64,000 bases of DNA from Proruminimicrobium sp964487915 (GTDB taxonomy: Bacteria > Elusimicrobiota > Endomicrobiia > Endomicrobiales > Endomicrobiaceae), in NCBI GenBank assembly GCA_964487915.1, contig CAZASN010000001.1, positions 372,001 to 436,000 on the forward strand, written 5' to 3'. Every line of letters begins with the position of its first letter. Within the stretch, counting starts at the first letter, position 1. A program made the translations under genes and the position numbers. The notes below the pieces were generated by a model that saw only the letters and a list, made by a program, of their open reading frames with translations, made no database searches and was not told where the DNA came from. Positions 17,940-27,130 of this stretch are shown piece after piece.

Positions 17940-18785
17940 TTATTTAGGTACTTTAATTTTTAAAGAAATATCCAGCGACGGAGCAGAATGAGTAAGCATT
18001 CCTATTGAAATTCTGTCAATGCCGAGTTTTGCGTATTCTTTGATTGTATTGAGATTCACGCCGCCTGAAATTTCAATTTCGGGTTTATACGTTTGCGTTG
18101 AATTTTGCCTTATCAGCTTTATCATTTTTTTAACCTGTTCTTTTTTCATATTATCAAGCATTATAAGGTCAACTTTCGCTTTCAGCGCGTCAAGAACGTG
18201 TTTTTTTGTTTCGCATTCAACCTGTATCAAAATATTTTTATGTTTTTTTCTTATCTCTTCAACTTTTTTAACTAGATTAGTTATTAATTTCAGATGGTTG
18301 TCTTTGATCAGAACCATATCCGCCAGACTCATTCTGTGGTTTTTACCGCCGCCGCATCTTACGGCGTATTTAGATATGTGTCTCAGACCCGGCATGGTTT
18401 TTCTTGTATCGTAAATACATGTGTTTGTGTTTTTAACGATGTTTGCGAATATGTTTGTCGTAGTGGCTATTCCGGACAATGCCTGTATGAAATTTAACGC
18501 TGTTCTTTCTCCGCATAAAAGATAATAGGCAGGTCCTTTCATTTTTAAAATTATATCGCCGTTTTTTACTTTCTGTCCGTCGTTTTTGAAAATTTCAAAA
18601 TGAAAATTTTTATCCAATTTTAAAAAAACTTGTTTAAAAACATCAATGCCGCATATAATGCCGGAATGTTTCGCCATTAAAACTGCCGAAGCGACGGTAT
18701 CTTTTGAAATAATATTTTTAGAAGTAATGTCGTTAAGCGCCGAATCTTCTTCCAGCGCAAGTGATATAATTTTATCAAGGTTCAT
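17940..18785 (-). CDS. nadC: Nicotinate-nucleotide pyrophosphorylase (carboxylating)
   Basis: Converts quinolinate and PRPP to nicotinate mononucleotide in NAD synthesis. The signature TRKTMPGLRHISKYAVRCGGG and the HRMSLADMVLIKDNH segment hold the substrate-binding Arg, His and Lys residues. The 281 residues match the family. nadA and nadB are not in the window; nadE, a later step, is at 45466. There is no ribosome binding site, and the predicted promoter puts the transcript start within about 2 nt of the ATG, so the mRNA may be leaderless. Confidence 0.95.
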   Translation of the reverse strand: MNLDKIISLALEEDSALNDITSKNIISKDTVASAVLMAKHSGIICGIDVFKQVFLKLDKNFHFEIFKNDGQKVKNGDIILKMKGPAYYLLCGERTALNFIQALSGIATTTNIFANIVKNTNTCIYDTRKTMPGLRHISKYAVRCGGGKNHRMSLADMVLIKDNHLKLITNLVKKVEEIRKKHKNILIQVECETKKHVLDALKAKVDLIMLDNMKKEQVKKMIKLIRQNSTQTYKPEIEISGGVNLNTIKEYAKLGIDRISIGMLTHSAPSLDISLKIKVPK

Positions 18786-18793
18786 AGTTTGGC

Positions 18794-18822
18794 ATTATAT
18801 AAAAAAAGTAATTTGTTTACAA
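18794..18822 (-). promoter_or_regulatory. Promoter of nadC-rsmE-mtaB
   Basis: On the minus strand TTGTAA (18822-18817), a 17-bp spacer and a perfect TATAAT (18799-18794) predict a start near 18787, two bases from the nadC ATG. Confidence 0.7.
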
Positions 18823-18848
18823 TAAATTTTATTAATTTATAAATGTGT

Positions 18849-18877
18849 TTGACTATTTGTTAATCTATTTATATAAT
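18849..18877 (+). promoter_or_regulatory. Near-consensus promoter of the DUF4912-GH57 genes
   Basis: TTGACT (18849-18854), an exact 17-bp spacer and perfect TATAAT (18872-18877) predict a start near 18884 and a 40-nt leader. It is among the strongest-looking promoters in the window and is divergent from the nadC promoter. Confidence 0.82.
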
Positions 18878-18923
18878 AGCCGTTGGGTTATTTGTGTTTG
18901 CAAAATACAATAAGGATGTCCTT

Positions 18924-19796
18924 ATGGAAAAATTAAGTTCAAAACTTGAAGGAGCCGATAAAGCAGTTAATAAAGCCGGTTTACCTACCGATTACGGCGA
19001 TACAAAAATCACCATTTTACCCAGAGATCCTATATGTATTTTCGCTTATTGGTCAATTTCCGAAGAATCAAAAGAAAAAATTAAAAATCAATACGGTCAA
19101 AATATATTTTCCGATTCTAAACTCGTAATAAGAGTTTATGATACGACCGATATAAATTTTGACGGCGGCAATGCCCACAGATATTTTGATATTTTTATAA
19201 CGCCTAATGCCGACAGCTGGTATATAAACGTCGGAGAATATAACCGCAGCTGGTGCGCGGACATAGGTTTTTTAACAAATGACGGCAAATTTGTATGTAT
19301 AGCAAGATCAAATAAATTAAGTATGCCCAGATACGGCGTTTCAAATGTTACCGACGAACAATGGGCGATGCTCCAGATTGAATTTGAAAAGTTGCTCAGA
19401 ATATCCGGAGTTAACCAGATAGGAATGAGTTCTTTTGACATAGCGCGTCTGATGAGAGAAAGATGGGAAGAAATAGTTTCAATATCATTGCCGAGTTCGC
19501 ATGTTCAGACAAGTTCGTTTAAAACTCATCCTAAACATTTCGGAGTTGAACAGCAGACCGAAAAACAAAAAAGTTTTTGGCTTAAAGCCGATACAGAGAT
19601 AGTAGTCTACGGCGCTACGGAAGCGGACGCAAAATTGACTATGAACGGACAGCCGGTAAAATTATCCGCCGACGGCTCATTTTCAGTCAGATTTTATTTG
19701 CCTAACGGCGAACATACGTATTCCATAGAAGCGACGTCAAGCGACGATTCTATGAAGAAAGCAATAACTTTTGAAGTTAAAAAGAATACAAAATAA
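18924..19796 (+). CDS. DUF4912 domain protein beside a glucan branching enzyme
   Basis: The start is placed at the ATG preceded by AAGGA; a GTG 30 bp upstream is in frame but lacks a ribosome site. The N-terminal two thirds match the DUF4912 pattern: an LPRDPICIFAYW segment near 35, a YDTTD element, and DSWYINVGEYNRSWCADIG. The last 70 residues look like a beta-sandwich (GADA-type strands, LPNGEHTYSI). DUF4912 proteins are known to lie beside GH57 genes in several phyla, as here. A role in binding glucan or assisting the branching enzyme is inference. Confidence 0.75.
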   Translation: MEKLSSKLEGADKAVNKAGLPTDYGDTKITILPRDPICIFAYWSISEESKEKIKNQYGQNIFSDSKLVIRVYDTTDINFDGGNAHRYFDIFITPNADSWYINVGEYNRSWCADIGFLTNDGKFVCIARSNKLSMPRYGVSNVTDEQWAMLQIEFEKLLRISGVNQIGMSSFDIARLMRERWEEIVSISLPSSHVQTSSFKTHPKHFGVEQQTEKQKSFWLKADTEIVVYGATEADAKLTMNGQPVKLSADGSFSVRFYLPNGEHTYSIEATSSDDSMKKAITFEVKKNTK

Positions 19797-19813
19797 AATT
19801 ATTCGGATTTTTG

Positions 19814-21397
19814 ATGAAATATAAGGGTTATTGGTGTTTACAACTTCATGCGCATTTGCCTTTTGTACGCCATCCGAACTTTCCTGATTTTCTAGAAGAA
19901 GATTGGCTGTATGAAGCAATAAGCGAAACGTATCTTCCGATTCTTTCCGTATTTGAAAATTTTGTTAATGACGGCATAGATTTTCGCGTTACGATGACGA
20001 TTACTCCGACTCTTGCCAATATGCTCGCAGATCCTCTTTTACAGTCAAGATATTATGCAAAGTTAAACAAACTGATAGAACTTTCCGAAAAAGAAATTTT
20101 AAGAACAAAAAACCAGCCTGAATTTCATCAGGTTGCGTTAATGTATGAGAGAAATCTTAAAAACTGCAGAAGAATATGGGAAAAATACCACGGCAATATT
20201 TTAACGGGATTTAAAAATCTGCAGGATATGGGTAAAATTGAAATAATAACGTGCTGCGCTACGCACGGTTTTTTGCCTCTTATGCTAAACGAAACCGCCG
20301 TAAGAGCTCAGATAAGAATAGCCTGTCAGGACTATAAAAAACATTTCGGAAGAGAACCGAAAGGAATTTGGCTGGCAGAATGCGCTTATACGTACGGAAT
20401 AGATAAAATATTGAAAGAAGAGGGTTTGAGATTTTTCTTTCTTGAAGCGCACGGGCTTTTGTATGCCTCCCCCAGACCGCGTTACGGAGTTTTTGCTCCG
20501 ATATACTGTCCGAGCGGCGTAGCGGCTTTCAGCAGAGATATGGAAACGGCGCATCAGGTTTGGAGCGCCGATTCAGGCTATCCGGGAGATCCCGATTACC
20601 GAGAATTTTACAGAGACTTAGCATACGATTTGGATTATGACTATATAAAACCGTATCTTCATTCCGACGGAGAAAGAAGAAATATAGGTATAAAATACCA
20701 CAGAATAACCGGTAAAGTGGCTCTTCATGAAAAACAGCCTTATAATCCCGAATGGGCGGAAAACAAAGCAAAAATGCACGCCGAAAATTTTGTTTTTAAC
20801 AGAAAAAACCAGATTGATTATTTATCGGGTATTTTGGGAAGAGAACCTATAGTGGTTTCAATGTATGACGCCGAACTTTTCGGTCACTGGTGGTTTGAAG
20901 GCCCGCAGTTTATAAATCATTTGTTCAGAGCCGTAAACAAACAGAAAATTTTTGCGCCGATCACTCCGGTTGAATATCTTGAAGAATTTAAAACGAATCA
21001 GGTTGCAACGCCTTCTCCTTCGTCGTGGGGAGATAAAGGATATTTTGAAGTATGGCTGAACTCAAAAAATGACTGGATATATAAGCATTTGCATGTCATT
21101 GCCGACAGAATGGTTGAAATAGCTTCTGCAAACAGAACGGCGGCAGGATTAAAATTGAGATTATTGAATCAGGCGGCAAGAGAACTTTTACTCGCGCAGT
21201 CTTCAGATTGGGCTTTTATAATGACGACAGGCACAATGGTGGAGTATGCCGAAAAAAGAACAAAAGAACATATATATAATTTCAATACTTTATACGACCA
21301 GATAAAAAATAACGGCATAGACGAAGGATTCCTTTCAAATTTGGAATATACGAATAACATATTTCCCGATATAGATTATACAGTTTATATAAAATAA
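19814..21397 (+). CDS. GH57 1,4-alpha-glucan branching enzyme
   Basis: Transfers alpha-1,4 chains to make alpha-1,6 branches in glycogen. The 527-residue protein starts with LQLHAHLPFVRH (catalytic-domain His residues), has the nucleophile region GIWLAEC with E189 and the acid/base region SMYDAELFGHWW with D352, as in the characterised Thermus and Thermococcus branching enzymes, followed by the helical DUF1957 C-terminal domain. Start at the ATG at 19814; a TTG one codon earlier is unlikely. It follows the DUF4912 gene by 17 bp and overlaps rsmI by one base (TAATG). Confidence 0.9.
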   Translation: MKYKGYWCLQLHAHLPFVRHPNFPDFLEEDWLYEAISETYLPILSVFENFVNDGIDFRVTMTITPTLANMLADPLLQSRYYAKLNKLIELSEKEILRTKNQPEFHQVALMYERNLKNCRRIWEKYHGNILTGFKNLQDMGKIEIITCCATHGFLPLMLNETAVRAQIRIACQDYKKHFGREPKGIWLAECAYTYGIDKILKEEGLRFFFLEAHGLLYASPRPRYGVFAPIYCPSGVAAFSRDMETAHQVWSADSGYPGDPDYREFYRDLAYDLDYDYIKPYLHSDGERRNIGIKYHRITGKVALHEKQPYNPEWAENKAKMHAENFVFNRKNQIDYLSGILGREPIVVSMYDAELFGHWWFEGPQFINHLFRAVNKQKIFAPITPVEYLEEFKTNQVATPSPSSWGDKGYFEVWLNSKNDWIYKHLHVIADRMVEIASANRTAAGLKLRLLNQAARELLLAQSSDWAFIMTTGTMVEYAEKRTKEHIYNFNTLYDQIKNNGIDEGFLSNLEYTNNIFPDIDYTVYIK

Positions 21398-22101
21398 TGA
21401 ATAAAGGTATTTTATACGTAGTTCCAACTCCGATAGGAAATCTTGAAGACATTACTTTCAGGGCCGTCAGAATTTTGAAAGAATGCGACGCCGTCGTATG
21501 TGAAGACACAAGGCAGACTTTAAAACTTCTGTCTCATCTGCAGATATCAAAACCTCTTATAAGTTTTTATACGCAAAACCAATTAAGAAAAATTCCTCAG
21601 ATAATATCAATGCTTGAACAGGGCAAAAATATTTCGCTTGTTTCAGACTGCGGAACTCCGGCCGTATCCGATCCGGGCTATTATCTTGTTAAAGAAGCCG
21701 TAAATAAAGGCATTGAAATTGTTTCTCTGCCAGGTCCGTGCGCTTTGATAACCGGACTTGTCGGCTCGGGACTCCCGACAGACTCATTTATCTTCCTCGG
21801 ATTTTTGAGAAAAAAAACAGGCAAAATGAAAAAAGAACTTCAGGAAGCAAAGTCTGTAAATAAAACCATTATATTTTATGAATCTCCTCACAGAATAATA
21901 AAAACTCTTGAAACATGCGCCGAAGTTTTCGGCGGAGAATGCAGCATAACGCTCGGCAGGGAACTTACAAAAAAATTTGAAGAGTATATAAGAGGCACTA
22001 TTTCCGGAGTTTTGGATATTTTAAAAAATAGAGAAATACTCGGAGAATTTGTTATAATTATTTATGCGGTAAAAGATTCGGCTGAAGAGACCGATTTTTG
22101 A
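21397..22101 (+). CDS. rsmI: 16S rRNA 2'-O-ribose C1402 methyltransferase RsmI
   Basis: Methylates the ribose of C1402 in 16S rRNA. Signatures are VVPTPIGNLEDIT at the start, CEDTRQT near 33, SDCGTPAVSDPG near 84 and FYESPHR near 160. The C-terminus is shorter than in E. coli, stopping soon after the catalytic domain (234 aa). It shares the A of the GH57 stop codon with its ATG, so it is translationally coupled. Confidence 0.94.
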   Translation: MNKGILYVVPTPIGNLEDITFRAVRILKECDAVVCEDTRQTLKLLSHLQISKPLISFYTQNQLRKIPQIISMLEQGKNISLVSDCGTPAVSDPGYYLVKEAVNKGIEIVSLPGPCALITGLVGSGLPTDSFIFLGFLRKKTGKMKKELQEAKSVNKTIIFYESPHRIIKTLETCAEVFGGECSITLGRELTKKFEEYIRGTISGVLDILKNREILGEFVIIIYAVKDSAEETDF

Positions 22102-22128
22102 TTTATATTTAAAAACGGAGTTTTGTAT

Positions 22129-23199
22129 ATGATATATGTTACAAAAAGTTTTTTGCCGCCGGTAAAGCTGTATAAAAAATATATAGATAATATCTGGAAA
22201 ACCAATCAAATTACAAACCAGGGCCCTTTATTAAAAGAACTGGAAAATAAACTTAAAAAATATCTGGACGTTAAATATCTTCATTTTCTTTCAAACGGAA
22301 CCGTTGCTCTTCAGCTTGCTTTGGACGCTTTAAATATAAAAAACGGGGAAATTATAACCACTCCTTTTTCTTATGTCGCTACGACGTCTTCAATTTTATG
22401 GGAAAGGTGTTCTCCCGTCTTTGTCGATATAGAACCGGATAATTTTACCATAGACGTCTCGCAGATAGAAAAGAAAATAACAAAAAAAACAAAAGCGATT
22501 CTTGCGGTGCATGTTTTCGGATACGCGTGCGACGTTGACGGAATTCAAAAGATCGCAAAAAAATATAATCTTAAAGTTATTTATGACGGAGCTCACGCTT
22601 TCGGTTCAAAATACGAAGGAAAATCTCTCCTGGATTACGGAGACATAACCACATGCAGTTTTCATGCCACGAAACTTTTTCATACGGTTGAAGGCGGCTG
22701 CTGCATAACAAAAGATAAAAAGACAAGCGATAAACTGGAACTTGCAAAAAGATTCGGACATAATTACGACCGGCATTTGCAGATAGGCATAAATGCAAAA
22801 AATTCTGAATTTCATGCTGCGATGGGGCTTGTAAATTTTCTTTTTATAGATAAAATCATAAATGAAAGAAAAAAAATATCAAAACTTTACGATAAACTGC
22901 TGCCTGAAATACAAAAACCGAAAAAACAGGAAAATCTTGAATATAATTACGCATATTATCCCGTAATTTTAAAAAATGAAAAACAATTATTAAATGTTAT
23001 CAGCCGATTAAACAAAGAAAATATTTTTCCGAGAAGATATTTTTATCCTTCTTTGAATAATTTGCCGTATATGGCGAAAAAACAAAGCTGCCGTATTTCA
23101 GAAAACATTGCGAAAAGAATTTGCTGCCTTCCTCTGTATTGCGGATTAAAAGAAAAAGAAATTAGAAAAATATCGGGAGAAGTTAAAAGAAGTGTATAA
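22129..23199 (+). CDS. DegT/DnrJ/EryC1/StrS-family sugar aminotransferase
   Basis: PLP-dependent aminotransferases of this family put amino groups on nucleotide-linked keto-sugars. Seen here: the FLSNGTVALQLAL substrate/PLP loop near 55, TTPFSYVAT, DGAHAFGS with the PLP-binding Asp, and FHATKLFHTVEGG containing the Schiff-base Lys near 180. The ATG at 22129 sits 8 nt after ACGGAG; a TTG two codons upstream is rejected. It opens the glycan cluster and overlaps the radical SAM gene by 8 bp, suggesting these two act in making one modified sugar. Confidence 0.9.
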   Translation: MIYVTKSFLPPVKLYKKYIDNIWKTNQITNQGPLLKELENKLKKYLDVKYLHFLSNGTVALQLALDALNIKNGEIITTPFSYVATTSSILWERCSPVFVDIEPDNFTIDVSQIEKKITKKTKAILAVHVFGYACDVDGIQKIAKKYNLKVIYDGAHAFGSKYEGKSLLDYGDITTCSFHATKLFHTVEGGCCITKDKKTSDKLELAKRFGHNYDRHLQIGINAKNSEFHAAMGLVNFLFIDKIINERKKISKLYDKLLPEIQKPKKQENLEYNYAYYPVILKNEKQLLNVISRLNKENIFPRRYFYPSLNNLPYMAKKQSCRISENIAKRICCLPLYCGLKEKEIRKISGEVKRSV

Positions 23200-24550
23200 A
23201 AAAACAGCAGACAATATAAAAAAAATATTGAAAAAAAATAAAAATATTTATCTGGCCGCAAATATAATAAGAAATATTTTTAACGGTAAATATTTTAAAT
23301 TTATTCTTTCGTGTATTTCAGTTTATGTCAAAGGCAAAGAATTAATTTCGGACATGAACGGCGGTCTTTTAAGAATAAGAATAACAAATAAATGCAACGC
23401 AAAATGCAGATATTGCGGAATACAGTTTTGGACTGAAGAAAACCGCAATAAAACGATGGATTCAAAAATACTGTATGAGTATTGCAAACCGTTATATGAA
23501 AATATAAAAATAATTTTGCTTACAGGCGGCGATCCGCTTATAGCAAAAGAAAGTTTCAATTATTGTAAGTTTATAAGCGATAATTATCCGCAAGTAACTG
23601 TTATGCTTGAATCTAACGGCATAGCGTTTGATAATAAATGGCAGAATCTTGCGATGAATAATTTAATCCGTACTCATTTTTCAATTAATGCCAGCGACGA
23701 ATACGTATATGAGAAAGGATGCTGGCCCTCCGATGAAGGAAAAAACGCGTACGTGAAAGCGGAAGAAAATATAAAGACTTATATAAAATTATTGAAAGAT
23801 AACGGACTTGAAATGTTTGCTCCCAGTTTTTCAATGGTTGTAAATAAAGATACCGCGCCTGATGTAAGAGCTTTTATAAAAAAATCTTTGAGTTTGGACG
23901 CGCAGTATAGTATGTTTTATTTTGATTATACCGAAAATGATATGTCGTCTGACTATTTCGGATGCCCCGAAATATCTCGTTCTGTTTTAGAAGAACTGAT
24001 GAAAATAGAACGTGTATTGGCGAAAAAGTTTTTTGTTTATTTCAGATTATGGATTCCGTTAAAAGAGTCCGAGATTATCCAGAAAAAAGTTGAATCGTTG
24101 CCTATTGAGAAACTGCAGAGCGAATATTCCGATTTGATTGACCTTGCAAAAGACCGTTCAATGGAAGAAGAATACAAAAAACGCCAGGAAATAAGAAAGA
24201 TAAAAGGGAAAAAAGAATTTACTTTTGAAGAAGATTGGACTCCCACAATACGCCAGACTGAAAAAAATAACAAAAAAGTATGTTTTGCTCCTTTCAAAGA
24301 ACTTGATATATATCCGAACGGAGACGTTGAATGTTGCGGCTGGATGACTCCCAGAATGAAGATAGACAGTTTTGTTAAAAATAATTCTATTGATTGGAAT
24401 AAATTTTTTAATTCGTTTAAAATGAAAATAATAAGAAACGACATGCTTAACGATAATTTTAATTTATGCATGAAATGCTGCCCGTTAAATCCGGTTTATC
24501 ACTCTGTTTGCAGTCCTCATCAATACGGGTATGACAGAATTCAAAAATAA
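23192..24550 (+). CDS. Radical SAM protein with SPASM-type C-terminus, in the glycan cluster
   Basis: The 452-residue protein starts with GTG. The SAM cluster motif is C68-x3-C72-x2-C75 (CNAKCRYC), followed by LTGGDPLI. Near the C-terminus, CFAPFKELDIYPNGDVECCGW and later CMKCCP plus another Cys form a SPASM-like set for extra Fe-S clusters. The first 55 residues are basic and hydrophobic and may contact the membrane. SPASM enzymes modify peptides, sugars or enzyme residues; the position between a sugar aminotransferase and an acyltransferase suggests a sugar substrate. The reaction is unknown. Confidence 0.85.
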   Translation: MYKKTADNIKKILKKNKNIYLAANIIRNIFNGKYFKFILSCISVYVKGKELISDMNGGLLRIRITNKCNAKCRYCGIQFWTEENRNKTMDSKILYEYCKPLYENIKIILLTGGDPLIAKESFNYCKFISDNYPQVTVMLESNGIAFDNKWQNLAMNNLIRTHFSINASDEYVYEKGCWPSDEGKNAYVKAEENIKTYIKLLKDNGLEMFAPSFSMVVNKDTAPDVRAFIKKSLSLDAQYSMFYFDYTENDMSSDYFGCPEISRSVLEELMKIERVLAKKFFVYFRLWIPLKESEIIQKKVESLPIEKLQSEYSDLIDLAKDRSMEEEYKKRQEIRKIKGKKEFTFEEDWTPTIRQTEKNNKKVCFAPFKELDIYPNGDVECCGWMTPRMKIDSFVKNNSIDWNKFFNSFKMKIIRNDMLNDNFNLCMKCCPLNPVYHSVCSPHQYGYDRIQK

Positions 24551-24561
24551 AAGAGGTTTTT

Positions 24562-25134
24562 ATGAACAGTTTTTACAGTAATGCCGAACTGAAACAGATA
24601 GGATTAAAAGCTTACGGTAAAGATGTATTGATTTCAAAAAAATGCTCTATATACGGTGCTGAAAATATTTCAATAGGAAATAATGTCAGAATAGATGATT
24701 TTTGCGTATTATCAGGAAATATACAAATTGCAGATCATATACATATCGCCGCGGGCTGTTATTTGTTTGCCGGCAATGCCGGAATTGAGATGTGTGATTT
24801 TACAGGTTTATCGTCACGGTGCGCCTTATATGCCGTATCCGACGATTATTCCGGAAGCGTTTTAACAAATGCGGTGCTTCCTGAAGAATTTAAAAATATA
24901 ATCTCAAAAAAAGTTCTTTTAGAAAAACATGTTTTGATAGGAACCGGCTCAACCGTATTGCCCGGAGTGCGCCTTTCGGAAGGAACGGCTGTCGGTTCAA
25001 TGAGTTTGATTACAAAAGATACGCAAGCATGGAAAATATATTTTGGTATTCCGGCCAAACCTTTGAAAGACAGAAAAAAAGATTTATTGCTTTTGGAAAA
25101 AACATTCTTGGAAAAATATAATGCCAAAAAGTAA
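24562..25134 (+). CDS. Hexapeptide-repeat (left-handed beta-helix) acyltransferase
   Basis: Repeating hexapeptide turns run from about residue 25 to 150 (for example ISIGNNVRIDDFC, VLIGTGSTVLPGV, EGTAVGSMSLITKD) and end with the typical GIPAKPLKDR. These enzymes O- or N-acylate sugars, here possibly the amino sugar made by the upstream aminotransferase. AGAGG precedes the ATG. It overlaps the next glycosyltransferase gene by 14 bp. Confidence 0.88.
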   Translation: MNSFYSNAELKQIGLKAYGKDVLISKKCSIYGAENISIGNNVRIDDFCVLSGNIQIADHIHIAAGCYLFAGNAGIEMCDFTGLSSRCALYAVSDDYSGSVLTNAVLPEEFKNIISKKVLLEKHVLIGTGSTVLPGVRLSEGTAVGSMSLITKDTQAWKIYFGIPAKPLKDRKKDLLLLEKTFLEKYNAKK

Positions 25135-26122
25135 AGTAACCATCGTATCAATATCATATAATCATGAAAAATATATCGCGCAGGCGTTAGAAAGTTTTAT
25201 AATGCAGAAAACCGATTTTGTTTTTGAGGTAATTATCGGAGACGATTGTTCAACCGACGGCACATCTGAAATTATCCGCCGATATGCCGATAAATATCCC
25301 GAAATTATCAAGCCTGTTTTCAGAAAACAAAACTTAGGGCCTTTGAATAATTTTATAGACGCTTTGTCCGTTGCAGAGTCCCAATACGTTATTTATTGCG
25401 AGGGTGACGATTATTTTACCGATCCTCTAAAACTTCAAAAGCAAGTTGATTTTCTTGACTCAAATCCCGAATGTTCAATATGTTTCCACCCTGTGAAAGT
25501 TATATTTGAAAACGCCGGTAATACGGATTACATATTTCCGCAAAAAACGCAGCATCCTTTGGTATATTTAAAAAAATATATGAATTTGGATGATTTATTA
25601 AAATTTAACTTTATTCAAACAAATTCATGTATGTACAGATGGAGATTTAACGGCGATGAAAAAATAGAAGAAATCTTTCCTAAAAATATACTGCCGGGGG
25701 ATTGGTTTTTGCATCTTTTGCACGCCGAAAAAGGCAAAATCGGTTTTATTAACGAAACAATGTCCGTTTACAGAAGACATACCGGCGGGTTATGGTATGA
25801 TTCTGAAAGCGGTTCTTTCTGGCAGAAAAACGGATTGAAGTATATTGCATTTTGCGACGCCGTTAAAAAATATTTTAAAGAAAAGACAGATAATAACGTG
25901 CAAAAAAACATATCGGATGAATATTTCAGAGCATTATTAAAACTCAGGGATTTTGAACAGCTTAAATTATTTTCGGAACAATTTGTTTATTATTATGAAA
26001 TGGCTATAGAAAAAACATCTTTGGCTGTAAGACTAAAATCAAGTTTAAAATACAGGTCATGGCAATTATGCAAAAAAATTCTTTATATGGCCGTTTTCAT
26101 AAAATATCTTTTTAAAAAATAA
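25121..26122 (+). CDS. Family 2 glycosyltransferase
   Basis: A GT-A fold enzyme: VSISYNHEKYIAQALES at the start, VIIGDDCSTDGT near 40 and the DxD-like EGDDYFTD near 92, then an acceptor region with a DWFLH motif near 200. The 333-residue protein ends with a basic amphipathic tail that may lie on the membrane. It probably adds one sugar to a lipid-linked glycan; donor and acceptor are unknown. Confidence 0.88.
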   Translation: MPKSKVTIVSISYNHEKYIAQALESFIMQKTDFVFEVIIGDDCSTDGTSEIIRRYADKYPEIIKPVFRKQNLGPLNNFIDALSVAESQYVIYCEGDDYFTDPLKLQKQVDFLDSNPECSICFHPVKVIFENAGNTDYIFPQKTQHPLVYLKKYMNLDDLLKFNFIQTNSCMYRWRFNGDEKIEEIFPKNILPGDWFLHLLHAEKGKIGFINETMSVYRRHTGGLWYDSESGSFWQKNGLKYIAFCDAVKKYFKEKTDNNVQKNISDEYFRALLKLRDFEQLKLFSEQFVYYYEMAIEKTSLAVRLKSSLKYRSWQLCKKILYMAVFIKYLFKK

Positions 26123-26123
26123 A

Positions 26124-27098
26124 ATGCAGGTTTCAATAATAATAGTTAATTATAAAACTAAAGAACTGGCGAAAGACGCCGTACAGTCCGTATTTGACAA
26201 AACGGACGGCGTTGAGTATGAGATTATTGTTATAGACAATGATTCAAAAGACGGTTCGTCCGAATATTTAAGAAACGAATTCGGAAATAAAGTAGAAGTC
26301 ATTGACGCGGGCTGTAATCTGGGTTTCGGCAGGGCAAACAATATAGGAATAAAAAAAACAAACGGCAAATACGTATTTTTGTTGAATCCCGATACCAAAC
26401 TTATAAATAACGCAATTAAGATATTTTATGATTATATGGAATTAAATCCGGATGTCGGAGCATGCGGCGGAAATTTGTACGACGGCGATATGAATCCGGC
26501 GGTTTCATGTTTAAGGCTAAAACCTTCCGTATTTACTCAAATATATCTGATGTATTCATATTTAATATATCATACTGTAGTCGTTAAATTATTCAAGACG
26601 GACAGAAAACTTTTCGGCTATTATTTTAATTACGGCGGCGAAATAGAGGATGTCGGATATGTTTCCGGAGCAGATATGTTTATAAGAAGATCCGTTCTTG
26701 ACCAATCCGGTTTGTTTGACGAAGATATATTTATGTATGCCGAAGATACGGATTTAAGCTGCAGGATAAAAAAAGCGGGTTTTAAGCTGAAATCAGTTCC
26801 GCAGGCGAAAATAATGCATTTGGAGAGCCGGTCAATAAAAATTTCACAGGAAAAATTCGGGAAACTTTTAAACGGAGAATACAAATTTTATTTTAAAACT
26901 TACGGAAAATCAACGGTATTAATTTATATGAATTATCAGATGCTGGATTTTTTCAGAATGCTTATACGCATTATAATGCCGAAATTTATATTAAAAAAAT
27001 ATTTTTGGGGAAGCGATAATTTTAAATTTTACAAAGAAAAAATGGCTATAAATAAAATTGAATATAATAAGGCAAAAGAATATATAAAAAAGCGTTAA
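26124..27098 (+). CDS. Family 2 glycosyltransferase, rhamnosyltransferase-like
   Basis: Opens IIIVNYKTKELAKDAV, then VIDNDSKDGSSEYL, NLGFGRANNIGI and the LNPDTKL metal site near 93. VSGADMFIRRS and EDTDLSCRIKKAG are typical of the WbbL/RfbF rhamnosyltransferase-like branch. One base separates it from the previous gene. Donor specificity is a guess from the branch. Confidence 0.85.
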   Translation: MQVSIIIVNYKTKELAKDAVQSVFDKTDGVEYEIIVIDNDSKDGSSEYLRNEFGNKVEVIDAGCNLGFGRANNIGIKKTNGKYVFLLNPDTKLINNAIKIFYDYMELNPDVGACGGNLYDGDMNPAVSCLRLKPSVFTQIYLMYSYLIYHTVVVKLFKTDRKLFGYYFNYGGEIEDVGYVSGADMFIRRSVLDQSGLFDEDIFMYAEDTDLSCRIKKAGFKLKSVPQAKIMHLESRSIKISQEKFGKLLNGEYKFYFKTYGKSTVLIYMNYQMLDFFRMLIRIIMPKFILKKYFWGSDNFKFYKEKMAINKIEYNKAKEYIKKR

Positions 27099-27130
27099 GA
27101 ATACGCTGAATATTTCATTTAAGGTGCGAG

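Noticed and set aside
24037..24471. 144-codon minus-strand frame opposite the SPASM gene
   Set aside because: Hydrophobic Phe/Ser/Leu-rich shadow typical of AT-rich coding sequence; the plus-strand gene has clear Cys motifs.
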